From positions 8,124,001 to 8,188,000 of the forward strand of contig NC_083587.1 of NCBI RefSeq assembly GCF_027579695.1: a stretch of DNA of 64,000 nt. The letters are read 5' to 3'. The stretch's first letter is position 1, and each line of letters begins with the position of its first letter. Shown piece by piece: positions 45,255-56,304 of this stretch. Origin of the DNA: Neoarius graeffei (taxonomy: Eukaryota; Chordata; Actinopteri; Siluriformes; Ariidae). Below the pieces are notes generated by a model. It was not told where the DNA came from and searched no databases. It saw only the letters and a program-made list of their open reading frames with translations. Made by a program: the position numbers and the translations under genes.

Positions 45255-45812
45255 TTGACGAGATGTGCAGATATGTCTCACTGCCTCTTCATTTCTTTGG
45301 ACACAGGAAGGACATATCCTGTCAGTCAGCTCAGCTACAGCACAGAGGAGAGAGATGGTGAGAAGGAAGATCACAGGCCTGATCAATGTGAGCAAGATGA
45401 TGGTGATGGGTGTGAGGTGATTTTAAGGACCCCCTCCCCTTCAGGAAACCAGACCCCCTTATTGAACCAATCCTCTTTTAGGAACCGGACCCTGTCCCCC
45501 CCTTCCCCTTCAGGGAACCAAACCCCGTCTCCTTTATGGACCCCAACAAGGACTCCATCCCCCTTAGGGAACCTGTCCCCTTTTGGGACCCTGTCCCCTT
45601 TATTGAACCAGTCCCCTTTTAGGAACCGGACCCTGTCCCCATTGAGGAACTGGACCCCAACAAGGATCCCATCCCTGTTACAGAACCTGTCCACTTTTGG
45701 GACCCTGTCCCCCTTATTGAACCAGTCTCCTTTTAAGAACTGGACCCCATCTCTGTTTTTGTTAAAAGTATCAGTGTTTAACAGTAGGATGTGTATTTAT
45801 GACATGTTTTAG
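45255..45812 (+). CDS. Hypothetical 185-codon ORF spanning the minisatellite, right-arm version
   Basis: Unrecognised. MTRCADMSHCLFISLDTGRT leads to YSTEERDGEKEDHR and an acidic segment. Then the whole pyrimidine-rich minisatellite (45420-45760 in this strand) is read as Pro/Asn/Ser/Leu-rich repeats such as LLNQSPFRNRTLSPLRNW. An acceptor-like TTTGGACACAG ends at about 45307, so an exon could start there. Open here but frame-shifted in the left arm, which argues against strong selection. No function is proposed. Confidence 0.25.
   Translation: MTRCADMSHCLFISLDTGRTYPVSQLSYSTEERDGEKEDHRPDQCEQDDGDGCEVILRTPSPSGNQTPLLNQSSFRNRTLSPPSPSGNQTPSPLWTPTRTPSPLGNLSPFGTLSPLLNQSPFRNRTLSPLRNWTPTRIPSLLQNLSTFGTLSPLLNQSPFKNWTPSLFLLKVSVFNSRMCIYDMF
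45420..45760 (-). repeat. Minisatellite, right-arm copy
   Basis: Mirror of 25009-25320, with CCCC-rich plus strand. Array length is the same as in the left arm to within a base or two. Confidence 0.8.
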
Positions 45813-46146
45813 GAGAATGAATATTATAAATTCATAGTAATCAAACTTATACATGGTAATGGTAGCATATAATGTATTTAAGTAAATGTGTATATATTAC
45901 ATTTTTAATATTAAGGTTAAGATAAGTAAGTTTTTAAAATATGTTTGATTAAGGAATAACACAACAGACAATAAGACAAAATCATTCTTTAAAATTGGCA
46001 CACACACCCCCACTGTCTCGTGTGTGTGTGTTATTCCACTTGTACCACAGCAATTTGCTAGGGGTAAGTTTTTAATTTACTTATGACACATCATACGTTT
46101 TAGTGATTTATCATTGGATTTCTGACAGTGTAACAGAAATTGGGAT
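45813..46146. other. AT-rich, nothing recognised
   Basis: Mirror of 24598-25008. Confidence 0.4.
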
Positions 46147-46160
46147 TGTAACTGAAACTC

Positions 46161-46540
46161 ATCTCATTATCTCTAGCCACTTTATCCTGTTCTACAGGGT
46201 TGCAGGCAAGCTGGAGCCTATCCCAGCTGACTACGGGCGAAAGGCGGGGTACACCCTGGAGAAGTTGCCAGGTCATCACAGGGCCGACACATAGACACAG
46301 ACAACCATTCACACTCACATTCACACCTACAGTCAATTTAGAGTCACCAGTTAACCTAACCTAACCTAACCTGCATGTCTTTGGACTGTGTGGGAAACCG
46401 GAGCACCCGGAGGAAGCCCATGCGGACATGGGGAGAACATGCAAACTCCACACAGAAAGGCCCTCACTGGCCACAGGGCTCGAACCCAGACCTTCTTGCT
46501 GTGAGGCGACAGCGATAACCACTACACCACCGTGCCGCCC
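46161..46540 (-). mobile_element. tRNA-derived SINE, right-arm copy
   Basis: Same insertion as 24214-24583, flanked by TGTAACTGAAACTC (46147-46160 and 46541-46554). It has gained a short CCTAA tandem near 46349-46371 that the left copy lacks. Confidence 0.92.
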
Positions 46541-46554
46541 TGTAACTGAAACTC

Positions 46555-46881
46555 CTTCCCAAAATGTTAAATTATTGTCTGCTAACAAAAAAACACCACA
46601 TCAACAGTTATTAGAATTACTTGTTGAACAAACATCCGTTGATATAATCTCAGATTATATCCACTGTACAAGTTCCTGTCTATGAACTGTTACTATAGAA
46701 ACAATAATATCTTCGAGCGAGTGCATTAATATTAACCGTCGTTAGACCTGGAACTACCCGTGCTGTGAGGCTAAAATAATAAAAAAATTATCCAATCCGA
46801 TTCAAGCATTAACTGTAGTATAAAATGTATATTATCATAAATATGTAGGTTATGATTAGATTTTTTTTGGCTTGTAAATAA
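46555..46881. other. AT-rich, nothing recognised
   Basis: Mirror of about 23870-24199. Confidence 0.4.
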
Positions 46882-46883
46882 TA

Positions 46884-48489
46884 CAACCCCGATTCCAAAA
46901 AAGTTGGGACAAAGCACAAATTGTAAATAAAAACAGAATGCAATGATGTGGAAGTTTCAAAATTCCATATTTTATTCAGAATAGAACATAGATGACATAT
47001 CAAATGTTTAAACTGAGAAAATGTATCATTTAAAGAGAAAAATTAGGTGATTTTAAATTTCATGACAACAACACATCTCAAAAAAGTTGGGACAAGGCCA
47101 TGTTTACCACTGTGAGACATCCCCTTTTCTCTTTACAACAGTCTGTAAACGTCTGGGGACTGAGGAGACAAGTTGCTCAAGTTTAGGGATAGGAATGTTA
47201 ACCCATTCTTGTCTAATGTAGGATTCTAGTTGTTCAACTGTCTTAGGTCTTTTTTGTCGTATCTTCCATTTTATGATGCGCCAAATGTTTTCTATGGGTG
47301 AAAGATCTGGACTGCAGGCTGGCCAGTTCAGTACCCGGACCCTTCTTCTACGCAGCCATGATGCTGTAATTGATGCAGTATGTGGTTTGGCATTGTCATG
47401 TTGGAAAATGCAAGGTCTTCCCTGAAAGAGACGTCATCTGGATGGGAGCATATGTTGCTCTAGAACCTGGATATACCTTTCAGCATTGATGGTGTCTTTC
47501 CAGATGTGTAAGCTGCCCATGCCACACGCACTAATGCAACCCCATACCGTCAGAGATGCAGGCTTCTGAACTGAGCGCTGATAACAACTTGGGTCGTCCT
47601 TCTCCTCTTTAGTCTGAATGACACGGCGTCCCTGATTTCCATAAAGAACTTCAAATTTTGATTCGTCTGACCACAGAACAGTTTTCCACTTTGCCACAGT
47701 CCATTTTAAATGAGCCTTGGCCCAGAGAAGACATCTGCGCTTCTGGATCATGTGTAGATACGGCTTCTTCTTTGAACTATAGAGTTTTAGCTGGCAACGG
47801 CAGATGGCACGGTGAATTGTGTTCACAGATAATATTCTCTGGAAATATTCCTAAGCCCATATTGTGATTTCCAATACAGAAGCATGCCTGTATGTGATGC
47901 AGTGCCGTCTAAGGGCCCGAAGATCACGGGCACCCAGTATGCTTTTCCGGCCTTGACCCTTACGCACAGAGATTCTTCCAGATTCTCTGAATCTTTTGAT
48001 GATATTATGCACTGTAGATGATGATATGTTCAAACTCTTTGCAATTTTACACTGTCGAACTCCTTTCTGATATTGCTCCACTATTTGTCGGCGCAGAATT
48101 AGGGGGATTGGTGATCCTCTTCCCATCTTTACTTCTGAGAGCCGCTGCCACTCCAAGATGCTCTTTTTATACCCAGTCATGTTAATGACCTATTGCCAAT
48201 TGACCTAATGAGTTGCAATTTGGTCCTCCAGCTGTTCCTTTTTTGTACCTTTAACTTTTTCCAGCCTCTTATTGCCCCTGTCCCAACTTTTTTGAGATGT
48301 GTTGCTGTCATGAAATTTCAAATGAGCCAATATTTGGCATGAAATTTCAAAATGTCTCACTTTCGACATTCGATATATTGTCTATGTTCTGTTGTGAATA
48401 CAACATCAGTTTTTGAGATTTGTAAATTTTTGCATTCCATTTTTATTTACAATTTGTACTTTGTCCCAACTTTTCTGGAATCGGGGTTG
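46884..48489 (-). mobile_element. Tc1/mariner element, 1606 bp, right arm only
   Basis: Complete ends CAACCCCGATTCCAAAAAAG and its complement, flanked by TA at 46882-46883 and 48490-48491. Long terminal repeats of about 200 bp each. The left arm has the uninterrupted AATTTTATTATTTAC at this point, so the insertion came after the arms formed. Confidence 0.96.
47104..48126 (-). pseudogene. Tc1 transposase, DD34E, two nonsense codons
   Basis: Start at 48126 (MGRGSPIPLILRRQIVEQYQ), stop at 47104-47106, 340 codons, normal for the family. Order: paired HTH DNA-binding region with SLNISSSTVHNIIKRFRESG, then the catalytic domain with Asp in WSDESKFE, Asp in FQHDNAKPHT and Glu in DLSPIENIW; 34 residues lie between the last two. 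The frame is kept throughout but TAG at 47851-47853 (codon 92) and TGA at 47434-47436 (codon 231) inactivate it. The same TGA position is shared with the spacer copy, so it was probably inherited from a common source copy that moved by trans-acting transposase. Confidence 0.92.
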
Positions 48490-48546
48490 TAAAATTAGCT
48501 TTTTGTTCAACACTCAAGTGTGTCAATTTGAACTTCCCTGAGCTGT

Positions 48547-48917
48547 CTCATCTCATTATCTGTAGCCGCTTTATCCTTCTACAGGGTCGCAGGCAAGCTG
48601 GAGCCTATCCCAGCTGACTATGGGCGAAAGGCAGGGTACACCCTGGACAAGTCGCCAGGTCATCACAGGGCTGACATAGACACAGACAACCATTCACACT
48701 CACATTCACACCTACGGTCAATTTAGAGTCACCAGTTAACCTAACCTGCATGTCTTTGGACTGTGGGGGAAACCGGAGCACCCGGAGGAAACCCAAGTGG
48801 ACACAGGGAGAACATGCAAACTCCGCACAGAAAGGCCCTCGCCGGCCCCGGGGCTCGAACCCAGGACCTTCTTGCTGTGAGGCGACAGCACTAACCACTA
48901 CACCACTGTGCCGCCCC
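48547..48917 (-). mobile_element. tRNA-derived SINE, right arm only
   Basis: 371 bp with a 13-bp duplication TTCCCTGAGCTGT at 48534-48546 and 48918-48930. The single unduplicated site is at 23815-23827 in the left arm. Minus-strand head GGGGCGGCACAGTGGTGTAG, B box GGTTCGAGCCCC. Confidence 0.95.
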
Positions 48918-48930
48918 TTCCCTGAGCTGT

Positions 48931-49416
48931 TTAGTTCCAATTATTACAAATTTCATCTTACCATCATTCAGTTTCAAATGACAAAGTCCCACTGCTCTGT
49001 ATTACCATGGGCATTAGGCGGAAAAATGACAGTCCTAACTTTTGGTTTTGCCAGGGGCCAGTGCGACTTGGAGGCCCGCGATAGAGGGTTTTAATCCGAT
49101 CCTGGGTTGGGTGGGCTTAAGAGTGGGTGCCCCCACCTGGCTGGTGACCAAAGTTTCTTATTTTAAAGTCTGGCTGGAGGTGAGGAGCGGAGCTCGTGGC
49201 GAATAATGTCCTGAGGCACGGTCCAAGCAGGCCTTGGCCATGCTGGTTCATAGGGGTTGGTGCAGAGGGAAGTGCAGGTGAAATTTGGCTTGGCTGGGAC
49301 GTCCCTTGGGGGAGTTATTGATTTTTTTAAATCCTCCCAGGGCCGTGGGTCTGATGAAAATGCACAGCAAGGAGTAGAGCTCGCTCTGGGAGCAAATAGC
49401 ATCCCAAGGAGCGGGG
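48931..49416. other. Unidentified block (mirror of 23329-23820)
   Basis: Includes the GC-richer segment seen on the left. No gene or known repeat. Confidence 0.4.
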
Positions 49417-49513
49417 ATACCGAAGTGGGAGACTGCCTAGGAATACCAGGTACTGTAAATATTTTATTTTGCCCTTCTTGCAGATATCTGTTTGAATTTC
49501 CCATCAGGGCAGC
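49417..49513 (+). pseudogene. Partial 5S unit and spacer
   Basis: Mirror of 23232-23328: GTGGGAGACTGCCTAGGAAT then CAGGTACTGTAAATATTTTA and the spacer up to the Gypsy insertion. Confidence 0.65.
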
Positions 49514-49518
49514 GCAAG

Positions 49519-52500
49519 TGTTAGGGTTTTGCTGGGATTCAAACCTGGTTCGTTGGTGTGATAATCCAGCAAACCCCCACTAGGCCACCAGGGGGATGAC
49601 TCAAATGCAGAGGCATGAGGCGGAAGTAGAAAAAGTATCAAAAAGGTTTATTTACAATATGTACAAAAAATATCCAAAAAGTACAAATACAAAAACGCTC
49701 AGAAGATATAAGGGAAAAAATAAAAAATCCAAAAGTACAAAACAAAAGCCAAAAAAACCAGAAAAGAATAGGCAAAAATACCAAAGCTCAGAAGATCCAA
49801 AAAACACAGTAACTACTAGGTCCAAAAGAAAAGCAAAATGCAAAATAAAGAACACAGTACAGAGGAAACTGGAGATAAACATAAACATAACAGCACAAAG
49901 ACTCCGTGACAAGAGGACTGAACTCAGGGGGTATAAATGCACAAACTAAATTGAACACAGGTGAAGATAATCAGGACTAAACAGGCAATTAACACAAACA
50001 CAAAACACAGGAACAGTGGCGGCCTCTAGAGGCCAAAATAAACATGACATGAAAAGGAAATAACAGTGGCCTCTAGAGGCCAAAACAGTCCTAGTCCTAA
50101 CAGGACCCCCCCCCCCCCCCTCTAGGAGTGTCTCCTGACGTTCCCAGGGTGATCCGGATGGGCCGAATGGAAGTCCCAACACAGTTCTTTATCTAGGACA
50201 TCCCAAGCAGGAACCCAGCAGCGCTCCTCAGGACCATAGCCCTCCCAGTCCACCAGATATTGCAACCTGCCATGGACCCAGCGGGAGTCAAGCAGGCGAT
50301 GCACAGTGAACACAGTCTGACCCTGGAAGATGCGGGGGGTGGGGGGTTCGTAGGGGCAGGGGCATACGTAGACGTCAGTACGGGCCGCAACAGGGAAACA
50401 TGGAAAGTGGGGTTGATCCTCAGAGTCCGGGGCAACTGAATCCGGTAGGAGACAGGGTTGACCCTGCGCACCACCCGCAGCGGAAGGTCCTTAGTGGACA
50501 GCCAAACCCGCTGCCCAGGGCAGAAAGCGTGTGCAGGTCTTCTATGGCGGTTGGCCTGAGTCTGGTTGGTTCTGGAGGTCTGTATGAGGGTCTTCCTGAC
50601 CTTGGTCCAGGTCTTGCGACACCGTCTCACATATTGGTTGACCGAGGGCACCCCCGCATCCTCCTCCTGGTCCGGGAACAGAGATGGCTGGAACCTGAAT
50701 TGGCACTGGAATGGCGACAGCTTGGTGGCCGATGACTGCAGGGTGTTGTGGGTGTACTCTGCCCATGGCAGCCAGGTGCTCCACGATGTCGGGTTATCCA
50801 TAGCCAGGCCTCGCAGGGTGGTTTCCAGGTCCTGGTTGAGCCTCTCCGTCTGACCATTGGACTGTGGGTGAAACCCAGAGGAGAGGCTGGCAGTGGCTCC
50901 GATGACCTTGCAGAACCCGTGCCACACTCGGGAGGAGAACTGGGGCCCTCAGTCTGAGATGATGTCCTGTGGAAGACCAAAGACTCGGAAGACATGATTA
51001 AACATAAGTTTCACTGTTTCAAGAGCAGAGGGGAGTTTGCACAGTGGTATGAAGCAGCAGGCCTTGGAGAATCTGTCAACTATGACCAAAATGACCATGT
51101 TACCTTGTGACTCAGGGAGACCCGTGATGAAGTCGACTGCCACGTGGGACCAGGGACGCCGGGGAATGGTCAGAGGATGCAGGAGACCCTCGGGACGCTG
51201 TCGTGGGTTCTTGGTTCTGGTGCAAACCTCACAGGACAGGACAAATGACCTTACTTCCTTCTCCATGTTAGGCCACCAGAAGCGTCTTTTCAGGAAGTCC
51301 AGGGTCCTCCGAGCTCCCAGGTGGGTGGTGAGAGGGGAAGAGTGACCCCACTGGAGAACCTTGGCCCGGGCTTGATGTGGGACGTACAAGAGGCCTGGTG
51401 GCCCCGTCCCAGGACCGGGGTCCTGGCGTTGAGCTCGTCAGACAGCCTCCTCAATACCCCAGCAGACAGGGGCCACAATCCGGGACACAGGGATAATAGG
51501 CCCGACTTCATTCTCCCTGTTAGTGGCAGAGAACAGCCTGGACAGTGCGTCAGGTTTGGTGTTCTTGGAGCCGGGGCGGTACGAGAGGCTGAAGTCAAAC
51601 CGACTGAAAAACAGGGCCCACCTAGCCTGTCGAGGGTTCAGTCTCTTGGCTTGCTGGAGGTACTCCAGGTTATTGTGGTCAGTCCAAACCAGGAATGGAT
51701 GTTGCGCTCCCTCCAGCCAGTGCCTCCACTCCTCAAGGGCCAGTTTGACCGCTAGCAGTTCTCGATCCCCCACATCGTACCGGGACTCCGCAGGACTCAG
51801 GCGGTGGGAGAAGTAAGCGCAGGGGTGCAGCTTTCCTTCCAAACGTTGAGAGAGCACCGCGCCGACACCACTGTCCGAGGCATCCACCTCCACGATGAAT
51901 GGTTGGGAGGTGTCCGGGAGGACCAGAATGGGTGCCATGCAGAAGCGGTCCTTGAGGTCTTTGAACGCCTTTTCCACCTGAGGAGACCAGACATAAGATC
52001 CACCTGTCCCTTTGGTAAGGTCTGACATGGGTGCTGCTACAGAACTGAAGTTCCTGATGAACTTGCAGTAGAAGTTAGCGAATCCTAAGAACCACTGAAC
52101 CTCCTTAACGGACTTGGGAGTAGGCCAGTCCCAGATGGCCAGGGTCTTGGCAGGGTCCATTTGGAGTTGGCCTGTCCGTACAATAAATCCCAGAAAGGAG
52201 ACCTCGGGAACATGAAATTTGCATTTCTGGGCCTTGGCGAACAGATTGTTCTGTAGCAGCCTCTGGAGAACCTGGCGGACATGGTCGCGGTGCTCCTGCA
52301 CGGTCTTGGAAAAGATAAGGATGTCGTTGAGGTAGACAAAAACGTACAGGTTAATCATGTCCCTTAAGACGTCGTTGATTAGGGCCTGAAAAACAGCTGG
52401 TGCGTTGGTGAGTCCGAAGGGCATCACCTGGTATTCATAGTGCCCAGACGGGGTGTTAAAGGCAGTCTTCCGCTCGTCTCCCTGTCGGATACGGATGAGG

Positions 52501-54936
52501 TGGTATGCATTCCGTAGGTCCAACTTGGTGAAGATGGTGGCGCCTTGGAGCAGGTCGAAAGCAGTGGACATCAGCGGAAGGGGATATCGGTTGCGCACAG
52601 TGATCTTGTTCAGGCCCCTGTAGTCAATACATGGTTGGAGCCCCCCATCCTTCTTGCCAACAAAGAAGAAGCCGGCACCAGCAGGTGAGGTGGAGGGTCG
52701 AATGAACCCAGAGACCAGGGCGTCTTTGAGGTATTCCTCCATGGCCTTGCGTTCTGGCTGAGAGAGGGAAAACAGTCTGCCACGAGGAGGGGTAGTCCCA
52801 GGGAGCAAGTCGATGGCACAGTCGTAGGCCCGGTGCGGAGGAAGAACGGCGGCCCTGCTCTTGCTGAATACCTCCTTGAGATCCCAGTACTCTGTGGGAA
52901 CTTGAGATAACTCGGTGAGATCAGGGGGCTTGGCAGGAGACACAGCAGAGCTAGAGAGCAGACAAGAGGCATGGCATGCAGGGCCCCATTCCACAACCTG
53001 GCTTGTTACCCAGTCTATGCAAGGGTTGTGGCAAGTAAGCCAAGGAAGGCCTAGAATAACTGGGAACTCAGGTGAAGGAATCAGGTGCAGGGATATTTCT
53101 TCCTTGTGACCTTGAGACTGGAGGAAGACTGGAGAAGTAACTTGGGTGACTCTTCCATCACCTAACGCTTGGCCATCGAGGGCAGACACAGACAGTGGGA
53201 CTTCAAGAGGTGCAGTCGGAATATTGATGCTTTGGGCGAAGTGAATATCCATAAAGTTCCCAGCCACCCCTGAGTCTAACAAAGCTTGACAAGAGTGGAC
53301 AGACTCACCCCAGGAGATGGAGACCAGGATGTAGATTCCTTGGCCAGGGAGTCCGGGAGAGAGGGTAGGCCCCGTCACAACCCTCCCTCGGCTGGACGGG
53401 GCGGTCCTTTTCCCAAGAGTTCAGGACATGATGCTCAGAAGTGACCAGGCTTGCCACAGTAGATGCAGCACTTGTCCCTCCTTCTGCGTTCCCTCTCAGA
53501 TGCGGAGAGGCGAGTACGACCCACTTGCATGGGTTCTGGACAGTCACTGAAGGAGGTAGACGGTCTCCAGATAGAGGTAGGGAGGCTGGGGGGGCTCAAG
53601 GCTTGGTGGCGTTCTCTCATCCTGTTGTCCAGATGAATAGCATGTGAGATGAGGGTTTCGAGGTCACTTGGGCATCCAATAGAGGCCAGACTGTCCTTGA
53701 TGGGGTCAGACAGACCATGGTGGAAGGCTGACACCAGGGCAGTCTCGTTCCATCCACTTACTGCTGCGAGCGTCCGGAACGAGATGGCATAATCTGCGAT
53801 GCTTCCTCCTTGCCGGATGGACATGAGCTTTCGGGCTGCTTCAGTACTGATGTCCGCCTGATCGAAGACCCGAAGCATCTCTTCAGAAAACAGCTGGAAA
53901 TCAAGGCACTCAGGTCCCTGTCTTTGCCAGATAGCAGTAGCCCAGGCTCGCGCCTTACCAGCTAATAAGGTGATCACAAAGGCAATCTTGTGGCGATCCG
54001 TAGTGTAGGTGGTAGGCTGAAGCTCAAAGGTGAGTTAACACTGGGTAAGGAACTCTCGGCACTCACTGTGCTTGCCGTCGTACCTCTGTGGTGCAGGAAG
54101 GCTGGGTTCGCGAGGTGAAGAAGGCAGCATGGCAGGAGCAGGAGCTGGATCAGGAGATGCAGGCAGAGATGTCAGCTGTGCCAGGGTTTTCCCAATTTGC
54201 TGAAGCAGTTCCTCGTGGCGAGCAAGGGCCTCACGTTGGCTGGTGAGCGTACGTCCATGGTCGCTCCGAAGCGTGTCAAAGCTGCCGTAATTCCCTGAAG
54301 GTTGGCCGGGTAGACAGTTGAAGCAGCCTCTGCTGAGTCGGTCATGACGGAGTCTTTCTGTTAGGGTTTTGCCGGGATTCGAACCCGGTTCGTTGGTGTG
54401 ATAATCCAGCAAACCCCCACTAGGCCACCAGGGGGATGACTCAAATACAGAGGCGTGAGGCGGAAGTACAAAAAGTATCAAAAAAGTTTATTTACAATAT
54501 GTACAAAAAATATCCAAAAAGTACAAATACAAAAACGCTCAGAAGATATAAGGGAAAAAATAAAAAATCCAAAAGTACAAAACAAAAGCCAAAAAAAACA
54601 GAAAAGAAAAGGCAAAAATATCAAAGCTCAGAAGATCCAAAAAACACAGTAACTACTAGGTCCAAAAGAAAAGCAAAATGCAAAATAAAGAACACGGTAC
54701 AGAGGAAACTGGAGATAAACATAACAGCATAAAGACTCTGTGACAAGAGGACTGAAATCAGGGGGTATAAATGCACAAACTAAATTGAACACAGGTGAAG
54801 ATAATCAGGACTAAACAGGCAATTAACACAAACACAAAACACAGGAACAGTGGCGGCCTCTAGAGGCCAAAATAAACATGACACGAAAAGGAAATAACAG
54901 CGGCCTCTAGAGGCCAAAACAGTCCTAGTCCTAACA
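49519..54936 (-). mobile_element. Sushi-ichi-like Ty3/Gypsy element, right-arm copy
   Basis: LTRs 49519-50102 and 54359-54936, duplication GCAAG at 49514-49518 and 54937-54941, the complement of the left-arm site. Gag at about 54345-53435; pol, with the same domain order as in the left copy, at about 53380-50115. Outline complete, broken by several breaks. Corresponding LTRs of the two arms resemble each other more than the two LTRs within one element do, so the insertion predates arm duplication. Confidence 0.93.
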
Positions 54937-54984
54937 GCAAGTCAAAGCAACTATTGAAAAAAGCCACATTTCCAACTAACTGCT

Positions 54985-55102
54985 GCTTATGGCCAAACCA
55001 CTCTGACAACGCCTGATCCTGCCTGATCTCAGAAGCTAAACAGAGTTGAGCCTGGTTAGTACTTGAGTGGGAGACTGCCTAGGAAAACCATGTACTGTGA
55101 GC
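54985..55102 (+). pseudogene. 5S rRNA-like unit
   Basis: Mirror of 17589-17706. Confidence 0.7.
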
Positions 55103-55196
55103 ATTTTATTTTGCCTTGTTGCAGATATCTGTTTGAATTTCCCCTCAGCGTGGCACAAGGCAAGGCAAAAAAAAGCCATATTTCCAACTAACTGCT

Positions 55197-55314
55197 GCTT
55201 ACAGCCAAACCACTCTGACAATGCCTGATCCCCTCTGATGTCAGTAGCTTAACAGAGTTGGGCCTGGTTAGTACTTGAGTGGGAGACTGCCTCGGAATAC
55301 CAGGTACTGTAAGC
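55197..55314 (+). pseudogene. 5S rRNA-like unit
   Basis: Mirror of 17377-17494. Confidence 0.7.
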
Positions 55315-55409
55315 ATTTTATTTTGCCTTCTTGCAGATATCTGTTTGAATTTCCCCTCAGGGCAGGGTGGGGCAAGGCAAGAAAAAAGCCATATTTCCAA
55401 CTAACTGCT

Positions 55410-56252
55410 GCTTACAGCCAAGCCAATCTGACAACACCTGATCCTGTCTGATCTCAGGCCAAGTTTACATTAGACCGTATCTGTCTCGTTTTCTTTGCGG
55501 ATGCACTGTCCGTTTACATTAAAACGCCTGGAAACGCCGGGAAACGGGAATCCGTCAGGGTCCACGTATTCAATCCAGATTGTGTCTGGTCCGGTGCTGT
55601 GTAAACATTGAGAATATGCGGATAAGCGGATTCACTGGGCTGAGCTCTAGCTGGCATCGTCATTGGACAACGTCACTGTGACATCCACCTTCCTGATTCG
55701 CTGGCGTTGGTCATGTGACACAACTGCTGAAAAACGGCGCGGACTTCCGCCTTGTATCACGTTTCATTAAAGAGTATAAAACTATGAAAATACTGCAAAT
55801 ACTGATGCAAATACTGCCCATTGTGTAGTTATGATTGTCTTTAGGCTTGCCATCCTTCCACTTGCAAGTGGTAAGTGACGCGCATGCCCGACATGCACTG
55901 AGATCACACACACAGCGGCTCAGTCCCAAATCACTGCTTGTGCGCTCCACTCGCGCGCTCTGTGAGCTGCGCAGGGCCGGAGTGCGCACCCTCCAGAGGG
56001 CACTCGCTGTTCAGGGCGGAGTGATTTGGAGCGCAGGATGCCTGTGGAGCCGAGCGTATCCGTGTATTGGCGTTGCTGTGTGCACGCAAACCGTGTATTG
56101 GCGTTGCTGTGTGCACACTAATCATTTTAAAAACGTTAATCTGATGATCCGCTGATATGGTCTAATGTAAACCCCACCTCAGAAGCTAAACAGAGTTGGG
56201 CCTGGTTAGTACTTGAGTGGGAGACTGCTTAGGAATACCAGTTACTGTATGC
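55410..56252 (+). pseudogene. 5S rRNA-like unit split by a MITE
   Basis: Mirror of 16434-17276. The MITE occupies 55458-56177. Confidence 0.7.
55458..56177. mobile_element. 720-bp MITE, right-arm copy
   Basis: CTCAG at 55453-55457 and 56178-56182, ends GCCAAGTTTACATTAGACC and the complement of GTGGGGTTTACATTAGACC. Confidence 0.7.
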
Positions 56253-56304
56253 ATTTTATTTTGTCACACTGTTGACATCATAATAAAAGAAAACTGCTAC
56301 CAAC

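Noticed and set aside
45255-45440. Cytoplasmic tail of an immune receptor (YSTEE motif)
   Set aside because: One short tyrosine motif is not enough and no receptor domain is nearby.
46344-46372. Interstitial telomere repeat
   Set aside because: The unit is CCTAA, not CCCTAA, is only a few copies long and sits inside a SINE.
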